Positions 9,324-17,945 are shown, numbered from the stretch's first letter. The stretch: 34,331 bases of DNA from Bacteroidales bacterium (GCA_022648545.1 JALCMP010000021.1:1-34331), one strand, 5' to 3'. Notes: a model not told the origin generated them from the letters alone. Numbers and translations are program-made.

Positions 9324-9511
9324 TTTTAATTTTCTATATTTCTTAATAAACAGATTCTTAAAATTTGTGTCTAAATTAGTAAAATTTTGTGTCTTTTCCT
9401 TTTTTCGTTTTGTTATACCTGATAATGCCAAATTGTCACAGGAGTGCGGGTGGTATGCGGTTTGTTAAATAATCACCCGTAATCTGGTAATAATTAAATA
9501 ATATAAATATT

Positions 9512-11560
9512 ATGACTAACGGAAAAATAGGAGTTACGACGGAAAACATATTTCCCGTCATAAAAAAATTCTTGTATTCGGATCGTGATATCTTTTTGAG
9601 GGAATTGATTGCAAATGCCGTAGATGCCGTCCAGAAACTGAAGGCTCTTGCCGGAGCAGGTTCTTTCAAGGATGATCTTGGCGACCTCACAATAAGGGTT
9701 GCGTCCGACGAAAAAGCAAATACCATTACCATAACCGACCGCGGAATAGGAATGACGGCTGAAGAAGTAGATAAATATATCAATCAGATAGCTTTTTCCA
9801 GTGCAGGCGATTTCCTTGAAAAGTATAAGGATAATATCGGAGGAATCATAGGCCACTTCGGCCTGGGCTTTTATTCTGCTTTTATGGTTTCCGGGAAAGT
9901 TGAAATAAGGTCATTATCCTTTAAGGAAGGCGCCAGGGGCGTAAAATGGACATGCGACGGTTCTCCGGAATATTCCATGGATGAAATCAGCAAGGAAGAC
10001 AGAGGAACCGAAATAATACTATATCTTGACGATGATGCAAAGGAATATGCTGCAAAATCCAAGATAAAAGGGCTGTTGGAAAAATATTGCAAGTTCATGC
10101 CTGTTCCTATTTCCTTTGGCAAGGTAGAGGAGTGGAAAGACGGAAAATACGTTGAAACGGACAAGGATGAAATAGTAAACGATACGGAACCGTTATGGAC
10201 TAAAGCCCCTAAAGATATTAAGGATGAGGATTATATGGCATTTTACCGGAAGCTGTATCCTATGCAGGAAGATCCTTTGTTTTATATACATCTTAATGTA
10301 GATTATCCTTTTCATCTGACGGGAATCCTTTACTTTCCCAAGATAAAGGACAGGATGGATGTGTCAAAGAATAAGATACAATTATATTGCAACCAGATGT
10401 TCGTTACTGATTCGGTTGAAAGCATAGTTCCCGAATTCCTTACTTTGCTGCACGGTGTGATAGATTCTCCGGATATACCTCTTAATGTATCCAGAAGCTA
10501 TCTGCAAAGCGATTCCAATGTAAAAAAGATATCATCTTATATAACCAGGAAAGTAGCTGACAGACTGGAAGAAATATCTAAAAAAGATAAGGACTCCTTC
10601 GAATCCAAATGGGATAATCTTAAGTTGTTTATAGAATACGGGATGTTGACCGACGAGAAGTTTTTCGACAGGGCCCGTAAGTTTGCATTGCTTAAGACGA
10701 CCGATGGCAAATTCTTTGGCTATGACGACTACAAGAAGCTGATAGAACCCGAGCAGACGGATAAGGATAAAAAAGTTGTATATTTATATACATCCGACCC
10801 TGTATCGCAATATTCCTATATAGAGGGAGCGAAGAACAAGGGCTATCAGGTCCTGGTCATGGACAGTCAGCTTGATGCACATTTCGTTAATCTTCTGGAG
10901 CAAAAACTAGAGAACTCTAAATTTGCAAGAGTAGATTCGGCACCGGTAGATCAGCTTATACAGAAAGGCGAAATTACCAGACCGAAACTGCAGGATCATG
11001 AAGAAAACGATATGAATTATGCTTTCAGGCATATTTTGCCGGAAGGTGCGGAATATAATGTTAAAATTGAGAATCTTGGTGCGGATGCTGCTCCGGTTCT
11101 TATTACCCAAAGCGAATTTATGAGAAGGTACCGCGACATGTCAGCACTGGGTGGCGGATTGAATTTCACCGGAGAAATGCCTGCGTCGTATAATGTGGAA
11201 CTGAATTATGAAAATGAAATAATAAAAAAGGTTCTTGCAGAAAAAGATAACGAAGCCGGCGCTGAATTATCCGGAATCAATAAGAAAACCTCTGAACTTG
11301 CCGCTCAGATAAAGGAAATAAACGAAAAGAACAAGGATAAGAAAGCCGAAGAAATTTCCAGGGAGGACAGGGATAAGAAAGACGAGATTAATAAGGAAAT
11401 AGACGAGTGCGATCTCAAGAGGAAGGATGCGATGAATAAATTTGCCGATAAGAGCGTGCTTCTGAAGCAGATTGCCGATATTGCCCTGCTTTCGAACGGA
11501 ATGTTGAAGGGTAAGGCCCTGAATGATTTCATATCCAGAAGTCTTGATCTGTTGAAATAA
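9512..11560 (+). CDS. htpG: Molecular chaperone HtpG (Hsp90)
   Basis: A 682-residue bacterial Hsp90, an ATP-driven chaperone of the cytoplasm. The N-terminal GHKL ATPase shows ELIANAVDAVQKL (near 31-43), ITDRGIGM (near 74-81) and GHFGLGFYSAFMV (lid and glycine-rich loop). The middle domain holds the conserved GVIDSPDIPLNVSRSYLQ segment with the ATP-contacting Arg. Before the C-terminal dimerisation region there is a long Lys/Glu-rich, coiled-coil-like insert (about 575-640), a feature I associate with Bacteroidota HtpG. The ATG at 9512 gives a normal start (MTNGKIGVTTENI). I see no CIRCE element in the 188-base upstream gap, so its heat regulation is unclear. A hairpin terminator follows. Confidence 0.97.
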   Translation: MTNGKIGVTTENIFPVIKKFLYSDRDIFLRELIANAVDAVQKLKALAGAGSFKDDLGDLTIRVASDEKANTITITDRGIGMTAEEVDKYINQIAFSSAGDFLEKYKDNIGGIIGHFGLGFYSAFMVSGKVEIRSLSFKEGARGVKWTCDGSPEYSMDEISKEDRGTEIILYLDDDAKEYAAKSKIKGLLEKYCKFMPVPISFGKVEEWKDGKYVETDKDEIVNDTEPLWTKAPKDIKDEDYMAFYRKLYPMQEDPLFYIHLNVDYPFHLTGILYFPKIKDRMDVSKNKIQLYCNQMFVTDSVESIVPEFLTLLHGVIDSPDIPLNVSRSYLQSDSNVKKISSYITRKVADRLEEISKKDKDSFESKWDNLKLFIEYGMLTDEKFFDRARKFALLKTTDGKFFGYDDYKKLIEPEQTDKDKKVVYLYTSDPVSQYSYIEGAKNKGYQVLVMDSQLDAHFVNLLEQKLENSKFARVDSAPVDQLIQKGEITRPKLQDHEENDMNYAFRHILPEGAEYNVKIENLGADAAPVLITQSEFMRRYRDMSALGGGLNFTGEMPASYNVELNYENEIIKKVLAEKDNEAGAELSGINKKTSELAAQIKEINEKNKDKKAEEISREDRDKKDEINKEIDECDLKRKDAMNKFADKSVLLKQIADIALLSNGMLKGKALNDFISRSLDLLK

Positions 11561-11581
11561 AAAAATAAATGATTAATAAAA

Positions 11582-11613
11582 GCGGAGTCCGTAAAAAGGA
11601 TTTCCGCTTTTTT
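11582..11613 (+). terminator. Rho-independent terminator of htpG, probably bidirectional
   Basis: Stem GCGGA...TCCGC, extended past a small internal loop by TCC/GGA, loop GTAAAAA, followed by CTTTTTTATTTTTT. On the minus strand the A-tract ahead of the stem (…AATAAAA) gives a U-run too, so it may also end the convergent VanZ-like gene, whose stop codon lies in the T-tract. Confidence 0.85.
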
Positions 11614-12070
11614 ATTTTTTCCCGTAAGGTTCTATTCCAAACAGAGCGTGTGCGATTTTAATTATTTGCTTTTCGAATTTGAAAAGCAAAAATCCGGAAA
11701 AAAGTATTCCGCATGTATCTGCCAAAAGATCGAAAGGATCAGCCGTTCTGTAGGTTGTAAGGCCCTGTAATGTTTCCGTTATAACGGCAAAAACAAATCC
11801 TCCTATTAGAATGGGGAGGAATCTTCTTATCCTTTTTCCTCCCGGGTTGCAGAAGGAATGGCCTCTTTTGGTGTAATTATATATCATCCAGCATAAGAAC
11901 GGATAGGGAAAGAACATAAGGAAGTGGACATATTTATCAAAGGGAAGACCCAGAAAGGTCTTGTTGATTTCCGGTATGTTTTTAAAGTGAAACAGACAAA
12001 GGAACAAAACGAGGCCTATATAAAGAATATATAGCGCGGTTGTTGTTATTCCCTGATTTCTGTTTTTCAT
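11612..12070 (-). CDS. VanZ-like family membrane protein
   Basis: A 152-residue small membrane protein with four hydrophobic segments. VanZ-family signatures are present: FDKYVHFLMF (about 44-53, the DKxxH motif), ETLQGL, and RTADPFDLLADTCG (the RxxDxxDxxxNxxG motif, with Cys in place of the usual Asn). VanZ confers low-level teicoplanin resistance in enterococci, but most family members have no established role, and none should be assumed here. Convergent with htpG across a shared terminator and divergent from the dipeptidase gene. Start at the ATG at 12070; monocistronic. Confidence 0.85.
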   Translation of the reverse strand: MKNRNQGITTTALYILYIGLVLFLCLFHFKNIPEINKTFLGLPFDKYVHFLMFFPYPFLCWMIYNYTKRGHSFCNPGGKRIRRFLPILIGGFVFAVITETLQGLTTYRTADPFDLLADTCGILFSGFLLFKFEKQIIKIAHALFGIEPYGKK

Positions 12071-12076
12071 GTGACG

Positions 12077-12108
12077 TTTGCCTTATTGGTAAAGGTAAGA
12101 TATTTTTA
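12077..12108 (+). promoter_or_regulatory. Putative Bacteroidota promoter for the M19 dipeptidase
   Basis: TTTG at 12077-12080, a 20-base spacer, then TATTTTTA at 12101-12108, one mismatch from TAnnTTTG. It sits 37 bases before the start codon. Confidence 0.42.
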
Positions 12109-12144
12109 GTAATTTTATCTTTCCGTAAATAAGAACTTATTATT

Positions 12145-13254
12145 ATGACTGCACAACAGCTGCACAATGAAGCCTTTGTATTGGATTCGCATTGCGATAC
12201 CCCGTCGAGGATACTGGAGGGAAGAAATATGTCTGTAAGAAACCGCGACGGACATGTGGATTTTCCCAGAATGAAAGAAGGAGGGGTAGATGCCTCTTTT
12301 TTTGCTATTTATACTTCCAATTTTTTGGAAAATGATGAATGTACCAGAAAGGCTTTTCAGATGATCGCCTCGGTTTATGACGCAATTGATGACAATTACG
12401 GTGAGGTTGCTCTGGCAAAAACCGTAAATGATGCAAGAAACCTAAAGGCTAAAGGAGTAAGTGCTGTCTTTTTGGGAATGGAAAACGGGGCACCTTTCCA
12501 GCGTGATTTGAGATTGCTGAGACTTTTTTACAGATTGGGAATAAGGTATGTTACTCTTACACATGCAGGGAATAATGAAATATGCGATTCCTGTGCTGCA
12601 GTTGAGAAAAAATGGGGAGGAGTAAGTCCGTTCGGCAGGGAAGTGATTTCTGAAATGAATCGGCTCGGAATGATCGTTGACGTGTCGCATATATCCGACG
12701 ATTCGTTTTATGATGTGCTGAAATATTCCAGGGCTCCTGTGGTTGCTACGCATTCCTGCTGCAGGGCTTTGGCAAATCATCCCAGGAATATGACTGACCG
12801 GATGATAAAGGATCTTGCTGCTGTAGGCGGTGTAATACAAATTAATTTTTATCCGGCTTTTCTTAACGATTCTTATGCCGAAAAGTTCTGGCCATTATGT
12901 GATGCTTTTGATGCAGCCGAAACGGATTTTAAGAAAAATCCAGGGGATTCGGCTGTCCGTTCTTCATATGAAAAGGCAAAAAAAGAGATGGAGGCCTTGA
13001 AAAGACCTTCATATAAAGTTATAATAGATCATGTTGAACATGCCGTAAATATAGCCGGTCCCGAACATGTAGGTCTCGGTTCTGATTTCGATGGAATAGA
13101 GACCTGTCCCGAAGGCCTGGAAGATATAAGCAGGATGGAAATGCTTACCGAAGAGATGTTTTCGCGGGGATTTTCCGAACACGATATAAAGCTTATACTC
13201 GGTGAAAATTTTCTAAGGGTCTTTTCCGAAGTCGAGAACCTTGCAATTAAATAG
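12145..13254 (+). CDS. M19 membrane-dipeptidase family zinc peptidase
   Basis: A 369-residue enzyme of the renal dipeptidase (M19) family, which hydrolyses dipeptides, often with a D-residue at the C-terminal side. Zinc ligands expected from the human enzyme are all seen: DSHCDTP (H16, D18), FLGMENG (bridging E113), VDVSHISD (H182) and ATHSCCRALANHPRN (H203, 21 residues later as in the human protein); GLGSDFDG gives the conserved Asp near residue 313. No signal peptide, so it probably works in the cytoplasm on imported or recycled peptides. Monocistronic; its 3' end is 4 bases from the convergent cinA stop. Confidence 0.92.
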   Translation: MTAQQLHNEAFVLDSHCDTPSRILEGRNMSVRNRDGHVDFPRMKEGGVDASFFAIYTSNFLENDECTRKAFQMIASVYDAIDDNYGEVALAKTVNDARNLKAKGVSAVFLGMENGAPFQRDLRLLRLFYRLGIRYVTLTHAGNNEICDSCAAVEKKWGGVSPFGREVISEMNRLGMIVDVSHISDDSFYDVLKYSRAPVVATHSCCRALANHPRNMTDRMIKDLAAVGGVIQINFYPAFLNDSYAEKFWPLCDAFDAAETDFKKNPGDSAVRSSYEKAKKEMEALKRPSYKVIIDHVEHAVNIAGPEHVGLGSDFDGIETCPEGLEDISRMEMLTEEMFSRGFSEHDIKLILGENFLRVFSEVENLAIK

Positions 13255-13258
13255 ATTT

Positions 13259-14509
13259 TTAAATATTCCTTCTTAGAAGGTCTATTGCGTGGGAAGTGAA
13301 TCTTTTTCTATTGATATTTCTGGTTCCTCTAAAAAATAATCTTTGGGATATTACGCCTTTTTTGCCGCAAACAGCTATCCATGCTGTTCCGACAGGATTT
13401 TCTTTTGTTCCGCCATCCGGACCGGCAAAGCCCGTGATGGAAATGGAATAATCCGTTCCCAGGAGATTTTTCACTTCCGTTGCCATGGCTTCTGCGCATT
13501 GCCTGCTTACTACTCCGTATTTTTCCACCACTTCTTTATTTACTTTAAGTATATCTGTCTTAACAGATATGTCATAGCAAATTATTCCTCCGTAAAAATA
13601 TTTTGAAGACCCCGGGTTCTCCGTAAAAACGGAACATATCATTCCCCCGGTACATGATTCGGCCACGCAAAGAGTTTTATTTTCGGACATCAGTATTTTC
13701 CCTACGGCTCCGGCCGGATTTTCATCTCCTTCCCCGTATATGGAAGGCCTTATAAGAGAATAAAGTTTTCGGCTTTGTTCTTCAAGTTCTTTTTCCCCGG
13801 TTATTTTATCTACTCCGTATATAGACATTCTCAGTCTTACTCCAAGCATCGCGTCCGGCAGGTATGCCAGATGTATGTTCTCGGGCAATCCGGTTTCCCA
13901 ATCTTCGATCGTTTTCGCCAGTTCGGACTCGGGAATTCCTATTGTACAAATTGTTTTATGGAAGATATTCTCAGTTTTGAAAAATGATTCGATAGCCTTT
14001 ATTACCTCCGGTAGTGCATGTTCCGTTTCAAAAGGAACCCCAGGCATTGAAAATACAATTTTTTGCCTGTCGTCTTTCTTTACGGAAAACTGCATTATGG
14101 GGGCGGTGCCTATCTTGTTGGCAATAACGGTACAGGTTTCTGGAACGTAAGCCTGTCTGATATTTATATCCAGCATTTTAATTCCTCTTTCCTTAAAATA
14201 TACCGTATTGAGTTCCATTTGTTGGACGTTCTTTACATATTTTTTGGAACCGCTCATTTCCGCAAGAACTTTCTTTGTAATATCGTCTTTTGTAGGTCCG
14301 AGTCCTCCGGTAATTATTACTATATCGCTATCTCCGACACACTTTGTCAACGTTTTTTTGATATCCGGCTCGTTATCACCGGTAGATATCATAAGGTTAA
14401 CTCTTATTCCTTTGTTATTTAGGGCTTTTGCAATAAGTGACGAATTAGTGTCTGTAATTTGTCCTATAAGGATTTCATCTCCTATGGTGCAGATGGATGC
14501 TGTAATCAT
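13259..14509 (-). CDS. cinA: CinA-like protein: MoaB/MoeA-like domain plus nicotinamide-nucleotide amidase
   Basis: A 416-residue two-domain protein. The N-terminal domain (about 1-170) has the molybdopterin-binding fold with CTIGDEILIGQITDTNS and GGLGPTKDDIT. The C-terminal domain (about 260-416) is PncC-like, with VAESCTGGMI, GGIICYD and ITGFAGPDGG. In the family this domain deamidates NMN for NAD recycling and the N-terminal domain acts as an ADP-ribose pyrophosphatase. The start is set at the ATG at 14509, which opens with MITASICTIGDE; an upstream ATG would run into pyrD. It lies 13 bases behind pyrD, so the two are probably co-transcribed, though no functional link is obvious. Confidence 0.93.
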   Translation of the reverse strand: MITASICTIGDEILIGQITDTNSSLIAKALNNKGIRVNLMISTGDNEPDIKKTLTKCVGDSDIVIITGGLGPTKDDITKKVLAEMSGSKKYVKNVQQMELNTVYFKERGIKMLDINIRQAYVPETCTVIANKIGTAPIMQFSVKKDDRQKIVFSMPGVPFETEHALPEVIKAIESFFKTENIFHKTICTIGIPESELAKTIEDWETGLPENIHLAYLPDAMLGVRLRMSIYGVDKITGEKELEEQSRKLYSLIRPSIYGEGDENPAGAVGKILMSENKTLCVAESCTGGMICSVFTENPGSSKYFYGGIICYDISVKTDILKVNKEVVEKYGVVSRQCAEAMATEVKNLLGTDYSISITGFAGPDGGTKENPVGTAWIAVCGKKGVISQRLFFRGTRNINRKRFTSHAIDLLRRNI

Positions 14510-14522
14510 GTTTATGTATTTA

Positions 14523-15554
14523 TTAAAGTACCTTGGCAAGGTATTTATTTATTCTCCTTACGGTTGCCGGTCCATCGTAGATAAATCCGGTATAAAGTTC
14601 TATAAGAGAGGCTCCGGCTTTTAGCATTTCTTCAGCTTGCTGAGGAGTTGAGATGCCGCCTACGGCAATTATTGGCAGATTTCCCTGAGCTCTTTCTGAA
14701 ATATGTTTTACAACAGCAAGACTTTTTTCAAACAGAGGCTGTCCGCTAAGACCTCCTTCTCCTATATTTGAGAGAATCCTTCCAGGTGTTTCCAGATTGT
14801 CTCTTTTTCTTGTGGTATTAGTTGCTACTATGCCGTCTAGCCCTGTACAAAGAACAAGATCTATAATGTTGTCAAGTTGTTCTTCGGACATGTCGGGGGA
14901 TATTTTTACAAGAATAGGACGGTAGTCGTCGCAAAAGTTTCTTACCGATGTGAGGCCGTCGATGATTTCTGAAAGAGAATCTATGGACTGTAGTTGATAT
15001 GCGCCTTTTACATTGGGGCATGATACGTTTATGACGAAATAATCCGCAAATTCATAAAGCAGGGCGAATGATTTTTCCAGGTCTTTTGCCGCAAGGTTGT
15101 TTGGGACATTCTCTCCCTTTGAGATGTTTCCTCCTATTACGCAGCGGGGAGGGTTTTTCTGGATGTGTTTTAATGTATATTTGACCCCCAGATTATTAAT
15201 TCCCATATGGTTGATTAGAGCCTTATCCTTAACAAGCCTGAAACATCTTGGTTTGGGGTTTCCTTCCTGTGCTTCGGGTGTGAGCGATCCTATCTCAATG
15301 AACCCGAAACCGAAATTCGACATCAAATTATACAAGTCGCCGTTTTTATCGAATCCGGCCGCCAATCCTACGGGATTCCTGAATTTTATACCAAGAACCT
15401 CTCTTTCTAGCTTGGGATTCCTATAATCGAAAAAGAATCTGAGAACAGCTCCTGAAAATGGTATGTAGTTGATAATCTTTAAAAGTGTAGCAATTATCTT
15501 ATGCGCAGTTTCAGCAGAAAAATAGAATAGGAAAAAGCGAAGTATTTTATACAT
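14523..15554 (-). CDS. pyrD: Dihydroorotate dehydrogenase, class 2-like (quinone-linked)
   Basis: A 343-residue FMN enzyme oxidising dihydroorotate to orotate, fourth step of pyrimidine synthesis. Class 2 traits: the extra N-terminal helical segment (LRFFLFYFSAETAHKI, residues 5-20) that docks on the membrane and reaches quinone, and GLAAGFDKNG (63-72). NHMGINNLG (115-123) and VATNTTRKRD are conserved substrate and FMN motifs. Unexpectedly the catalytic-base position reads Cys (INVSCPNVKG, C179), as in class 1 enzymes, where class 2 enzymes such as E. coli PyrD have Ser. It sits between the XRE regulator and cinA on the same strand. Confidence 0.94.
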   Translation of the reverse strand: MYKILRFFLFYFSAETAHKIIATLLKIINYIPFSGAVLRFFFDYRNPKLEREVLGIKFRNPVGLAAGFDKNGDLYNLMSNFGFGFIEIGSLTPEAQEGNPKPRCFRLVKDKALINHMGINNLGVKYTLKHIQKNPPRCVIGGNISKGENVPNNLAAKDLEKSFALLYEFADYFVINVSCPNVKGAYQLQSIDSLSEIIDGLTSVRNFCDDYRPILVKISPDMSEEQLDNIIDLVLCTGLDGIVATNTTRKRDNLETPGRILSNIGEGGLSGQPLFEKSLAVVKHISERAQGNLPIIAVGGISTPQQAEEMLKAGASLIELYTGFIYDGPATVRRINKYLAKVL

Positions 15555-15568
15555 AATCCGATTTTTCG

Positions 15569-15576
15569 CAAATATA
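15569..15576 (-). promoter_or_regulatory. Possible -7 element upstream of pyrD
   Basis: On the minus strand this reads TATATTTG followed by C, a full match to TAnnTTTGY, 15 bases before the pyrD start. No matching -33 TTTG is found at the right distance, and the leader would be very short. Confidence 0.33.
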
Positions 15577-15595
15577 ATATAATTAGCCTAAAGGG

Positions 15596-16132
15596 CTACC
15601 TCGACGGAAAGAATTCTTCGAAAGTACCGTCGTTAAAATAAATTATAACCCTTTTTACACTCTTTGATTTGTGTGCGTATGCCCGCATGTTTTCATTTAT
15701 TAGATTCTCGTTAAGTTGTTTGTCTGAATTTTGCGGGCTAATATGCTCTTTATCTGTATTATATGGCGAATTATCCCGGCCGGGGAATTCCATACTTTCA
15801 TTAGATTTAGTGAAATTATCTGACGGAGCGGGGAAAAAGCTGCCGTTTTCTTCAGCCGGAGGGTTTTCATTTAAGTCGGCTAATGGTTCTTCTCCGATTT
15901 TTTTCACCGGGGTAGTGTAGATGTCCTTATAAGGTTTGCCTTTTCCGGTTATCAGCCATTCCGGATTTATAGAAGGAAATTTTGTAAGAAGTTTAAGGAT
16001 GAAATCGTAGCTCGGCTTATTCCGTCCTGAGAGTATGTGGGAAATTCCGGAACGCTGTATTCCCAATAAATCCGCCAGTCGGGCGGGAGAGATGTTTTCA
16101 AGCTCCAAAAATTGCTGTAAACGATTATTCAT
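15596..16132 (-). CDS. XRE-family helix-turn-helix regulator
   Basis: A 178-residue DNA-binding protein. The N-terminal HTH is clear: ARLADLLGIQRSGISHIL (17-34), followed by SGRNKPSYDF and NPEWLITGKGKPY (57-68), a pattern common in Bacteroidota XRE proteins. The middle (about 70-145) is low-complexity and Asn/Ser-rich, probably a flexible linker. The last 25 residues (VKRVIIYFNDGTFEEFFPSR) form a short conserved C-terminal module. There is no Ser/Lys peptidase domain, so it is not LexA/CI-like. Its start is flanked by TTAC-N4-GTAA dyads, one covering a -7-like element, which suggests autorepression. It is 41 bases upstream of pyrD. Target identity is inference. Confidence 0.88.
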   Translation of the reverse strand: MNNRLQQFLELENISPARLADLLGIQRSGISHILSGRNKPSYDFILKLLTKFPSINPEWLITGKGKPYKDIYTTPVKKIGEEPLADLNENPPAEENGSFFPAPSDNFTKSNESMEFPGRDNSPYNTDKEHISPQNSDKQLNENLINENMRAYAHKSKSVKRVIIYFNDGTFEEFFPSR

Positions 16133-16217
16133 ATATGTAAATTATTGCATTACAAATGTAAATATTTTTTCGTTTACTTTTGTAGAAAGAAGCAAAACTG
16201 TGAGATTACACTTGTTA
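16129..16217. promoter_or_regulatory. Dyad cluster (left group) at the XRE gene start
   Basis: Sites fitting TTAC-N4-GTAA: 16150-16161 (perfect), 16174-16185 (TTACTTTTGTAG, 7 of 8), 16206-16217 (TTACACTTGTTA, 7 of 8), and a half-site at 16129-16140 over the start codon. Spacings are 21, 24 and 32 bases. The perfect site covers the minus-strand -7-like TACATTTG at 16153-16160. Confidence 0.5.
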
Positions 16218-16486
16218 ACGCGTAATCCACTGATAACTAATACGGGTAACCTGCGGACGATTAGAAAACAATGTTTAAATCTCAACTTCATATAAAATTT
16301 ATATAATATTGGTTGTTAGCTGTTTATTTAAATATTATAGTTTTTTGCAGCATTTTAGTGCCGGCAACGGTGTATTATACAGCACATGATGTAAATCTTT
16401 ACTTTATATACAATTTATATATTTTTTGTAATCAATATATTATACAAATGAATAGTCTGGAATAACAATGGGTTATGGAGGTTGTG

Positions 16487-16621
16487 TTACTTGCGTATAC
16501 AATACGCTTACCATTTGCCCCGCGCGCTTACATATGTACCATGCTCGGTTTACGTATGTGTATTACAAATGTAAACAAAATGGCTATTTTAAACGATTTC
16601 CTCTTTATGGTACAATTGTAT
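16487..16621. promoter_or_regulatory. Dyad cluster (right group) upstream of queA
   Basis: TTAC-N4-GTAA-like sites at 16487-16498 (TTACTTGCGTAT), 16528-16539 (TTACATATGTAC), 16550-16561 (weak), 16563-16574 (perfect) and 16610-16621 (GTACAATTGTAT, inner palindrome TACAATTGTA). The last lies wholly between the -33 and -7 elements of the queA promoter, apart from one base. Confidence 0.5.
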
Positions 16622-16628
16622 ACCTTTG
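16597..16628 (+). promoter_or_regulatory. Putative Bacteroidota promoter of queA
   Basis: TTTC (16597-16600, one mismatch from TTTG), a 20-base spacer, then TACCTTTG (16621-16628), a full match to TAnnTTTG. It lies 28 bases before the queA ATG and contains a palindromic operator candidate in its spacer. Confidence 0.6.
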
Positions 16629-16656
16629 GGGAAAATAATTGATTGTAGAGCCTTAA

Positions 16657-17877
16657 ATGGAACCGAAAATAAAAATGGGCGATTATTCATACGATTTGCC
16701 CGAAGACAGAATTGCCAAATATCCTCTCGAAAAAAGAGATGATTCAAAACTTTTAATTTACCACGACGGTAATATCTCGGATGACAGATTTTATAATCTG
16801 TCGGGTTTTGTGCCGTCTAATTCTTTTATGGTGTTTAATAACACCAAGGTGGTCCCTGCGCGACTGTTCTTTAAAAAGCCCACCGGGGCCGTTATAGAAG
16901 TCTTTTGCCTCGAACCGGTGTCTCCGTCGGATTATGCTCGGGCTTTTGCCTCAACCGTTGAGTGCAGCTGGAACGTAGTAATAGGTAATGCCAAGAGATG
17001 GAACGGAGGCGAGTTGGATTTTTTATGTGATTCCTCGCATAAGTCGGCCTGTAATTTAAATTTGCGTGCCGTTTTGATTAAAAAACAACCAAATAACGGT
17101 TCCGTTGTTAAGTTCAAGTGGGATACCGGCGTCTCTTTTTCGGAGGTTCTCGACATATGCGGAAGAATCCCTATCCCTCCATATTTGAACAGGGATACGG
17201 AGCCTATAGATTATATAAGGTATCAGACGGTATATTCAAAGATAAAAGGGTCGGTTGCGGCTCCTACTGCAGGGCTGCATTTTACGGATAAGGTATTGGA
17301 TGATCTTAAGGATAAGGGTGTGAAATGCGATAATATATGTCTTCATGTTGGAGCAGGAACTTTCGTTCCGGTAAAAAGCGAGTATATTTCCGATCATAAA
17401 ATGCATACCGAACCTTTTTCCGTAACCCGGCAATTTCTTTGCGATCTTTCTTCCCTTAAGGATGGTGAAAAGGTAATAGCTGTAGGGACAACCTCCATGA
17501 GATGTCTGGAGTCCCTTTATTTCCTTGGTGTAAGATGCCTTGAAGGGGCGGATCCTTCCGCTGTTCTTCAATGGGAACCGTACGGACGTGATTATGATTA
17601 CAGTATGAAGGAATCTATTTCTGCCATTGTGGATTATATGGATAAAAATAAAATTGATAACTTTACTGCACGGACGGGTATAATAATAGTTCCCGCATAC
17701 AGGTTCCATGTTGTGGATATACTTATTACTAATTTCCATCAACCGCAAAGTACGCTGCTTTTGCTTATTGCTGCTTTTACCGGTGGAAAAAGCTGGAAGA
17801 AGATATATCGTTATGCCCTTGACAACGATTTCCGTTTTCTGAGCTACGGTGATAGTTCGATATTGTTCAGAAGCTGA
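16657..17877 (+). CDS. queA: S-adenosylmethionine:tRNA ribosyltransferase-isomerase (QueA), long form
   Basis: QueA transfers and isomerises the ribosyl group of S-adenosylmethionine onto preQ1 in tRNA, forming epoxyqueuosine in GUN anticodons. Conserved motifs: YDLPEDRIAKYPLEKRDDSKLL near the N-terminus, FNNTKVVPARL, SVAAPTAGLHFT, HVGAGTFVPV, GTTSMRCLESL and LITNFHQPQSTLLLLIAAF. At 406 residues it is longer than the roughly 350 of E. coli QueA; the extra length lies mainly between the N-terminal motif and PTAGLHF. The ATG at 16657 is used; a second Met six residues later (MGDYSY) is also possible. Its promoter carries a palindromic operator candidate; no preQ1 riboswitch is seen. Confidence 0.92.
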   Translation: MEPKIKMGDYSYDLPEDRIAKYPLEKRDDSKLLIYHDGNISDDRFYNLSGFVPSNSFMVFNNTKVVPARLFFKKPTGAVIEVFCLEPVSPSDYARAFASTVECSWNVVIGNAKRWNGGELDFLCDSSHKSACNLNLRAVLIKKQPNNGSVVKFKWDTGVSFSEVLDICGRIPIPPYLNRDTEPIDYIRYQTVYSKIKGSVAAPTAGLHFTDKVLDDLKDKGVKCDNICLHVGAGTFVPVKSEYISDHKMHTEPFSVTRQFLCDLSSLKDGEKVIAVGTTSMRCLESLYFLGVRCLEGADPSAVLQWEPYGRDYDYSMKESISAIVDYMDKNKIDNFTARTGIIIVPAYRFHVVDILITNFHQPQSTLLLLIAAFTGGKSWKKIYRYALDNDFRFLSYGDSSILFRS

Positions 17878-17905
17878 AATTCCTCTTCTGCGGCTATTCC
17901 CGGTA

Positions 17906-17914
17906 TATGTTTGC
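17906..17914 (+). promoter_or_regulatory. Possible -7 element upstream of the M28-like gene
   Basis: TATGTTTGC is a full match to TAnnTTTGY and lies 32 bases before the ATG at 17946. The -33 region is poor. Confidence 0.42.
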
Positions 17915-17945
17915 GGTTTATGTCCGATGATTAAACCTTTTGTTT

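Larger units (their letters stand above)
16133..16656. other. 524-base intergenic region between the XRE regulator and queA
   Basis: The only gene-free stretch above 300 bases. No convincing ORF. Both ends carry TTAC-N4-GTAA dyads and -7 elements for the divergent genes. The centre (about 16220-16480) is very AT-rich with several ATATAAATT-like tracts and no feature I can name. An identical 14-mer, ATTACAAATGTAAA, occurs at 16149 and 16562. Confidence 0.7.

Noticed and set aside
9324-9511. CIRCE-like heat-shock operator upstream of htpG (GAGTGC at about 9443)
   Set aside because: Only one half-site is present; the inverted TTAGCACTC arm is missing. The near-repeat AAAATTTGTGTC / AAAATTTTGTGTC here is AT-rich and not convincing.
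15584-15598. TAGCC/GGCTA hairpin between the XRE gene and pyrD
   Set aside because: Five pairs, no T-run; it does not look like a terminator, and the genes may be co-transcribed.
17236-17748. 170-residue minus-strand ORF antisense to queA
   Set aside because: Covered by the well-conserved QueA frame, and its own composition is His/Tyr/Ile-rich without a recognisable domain.
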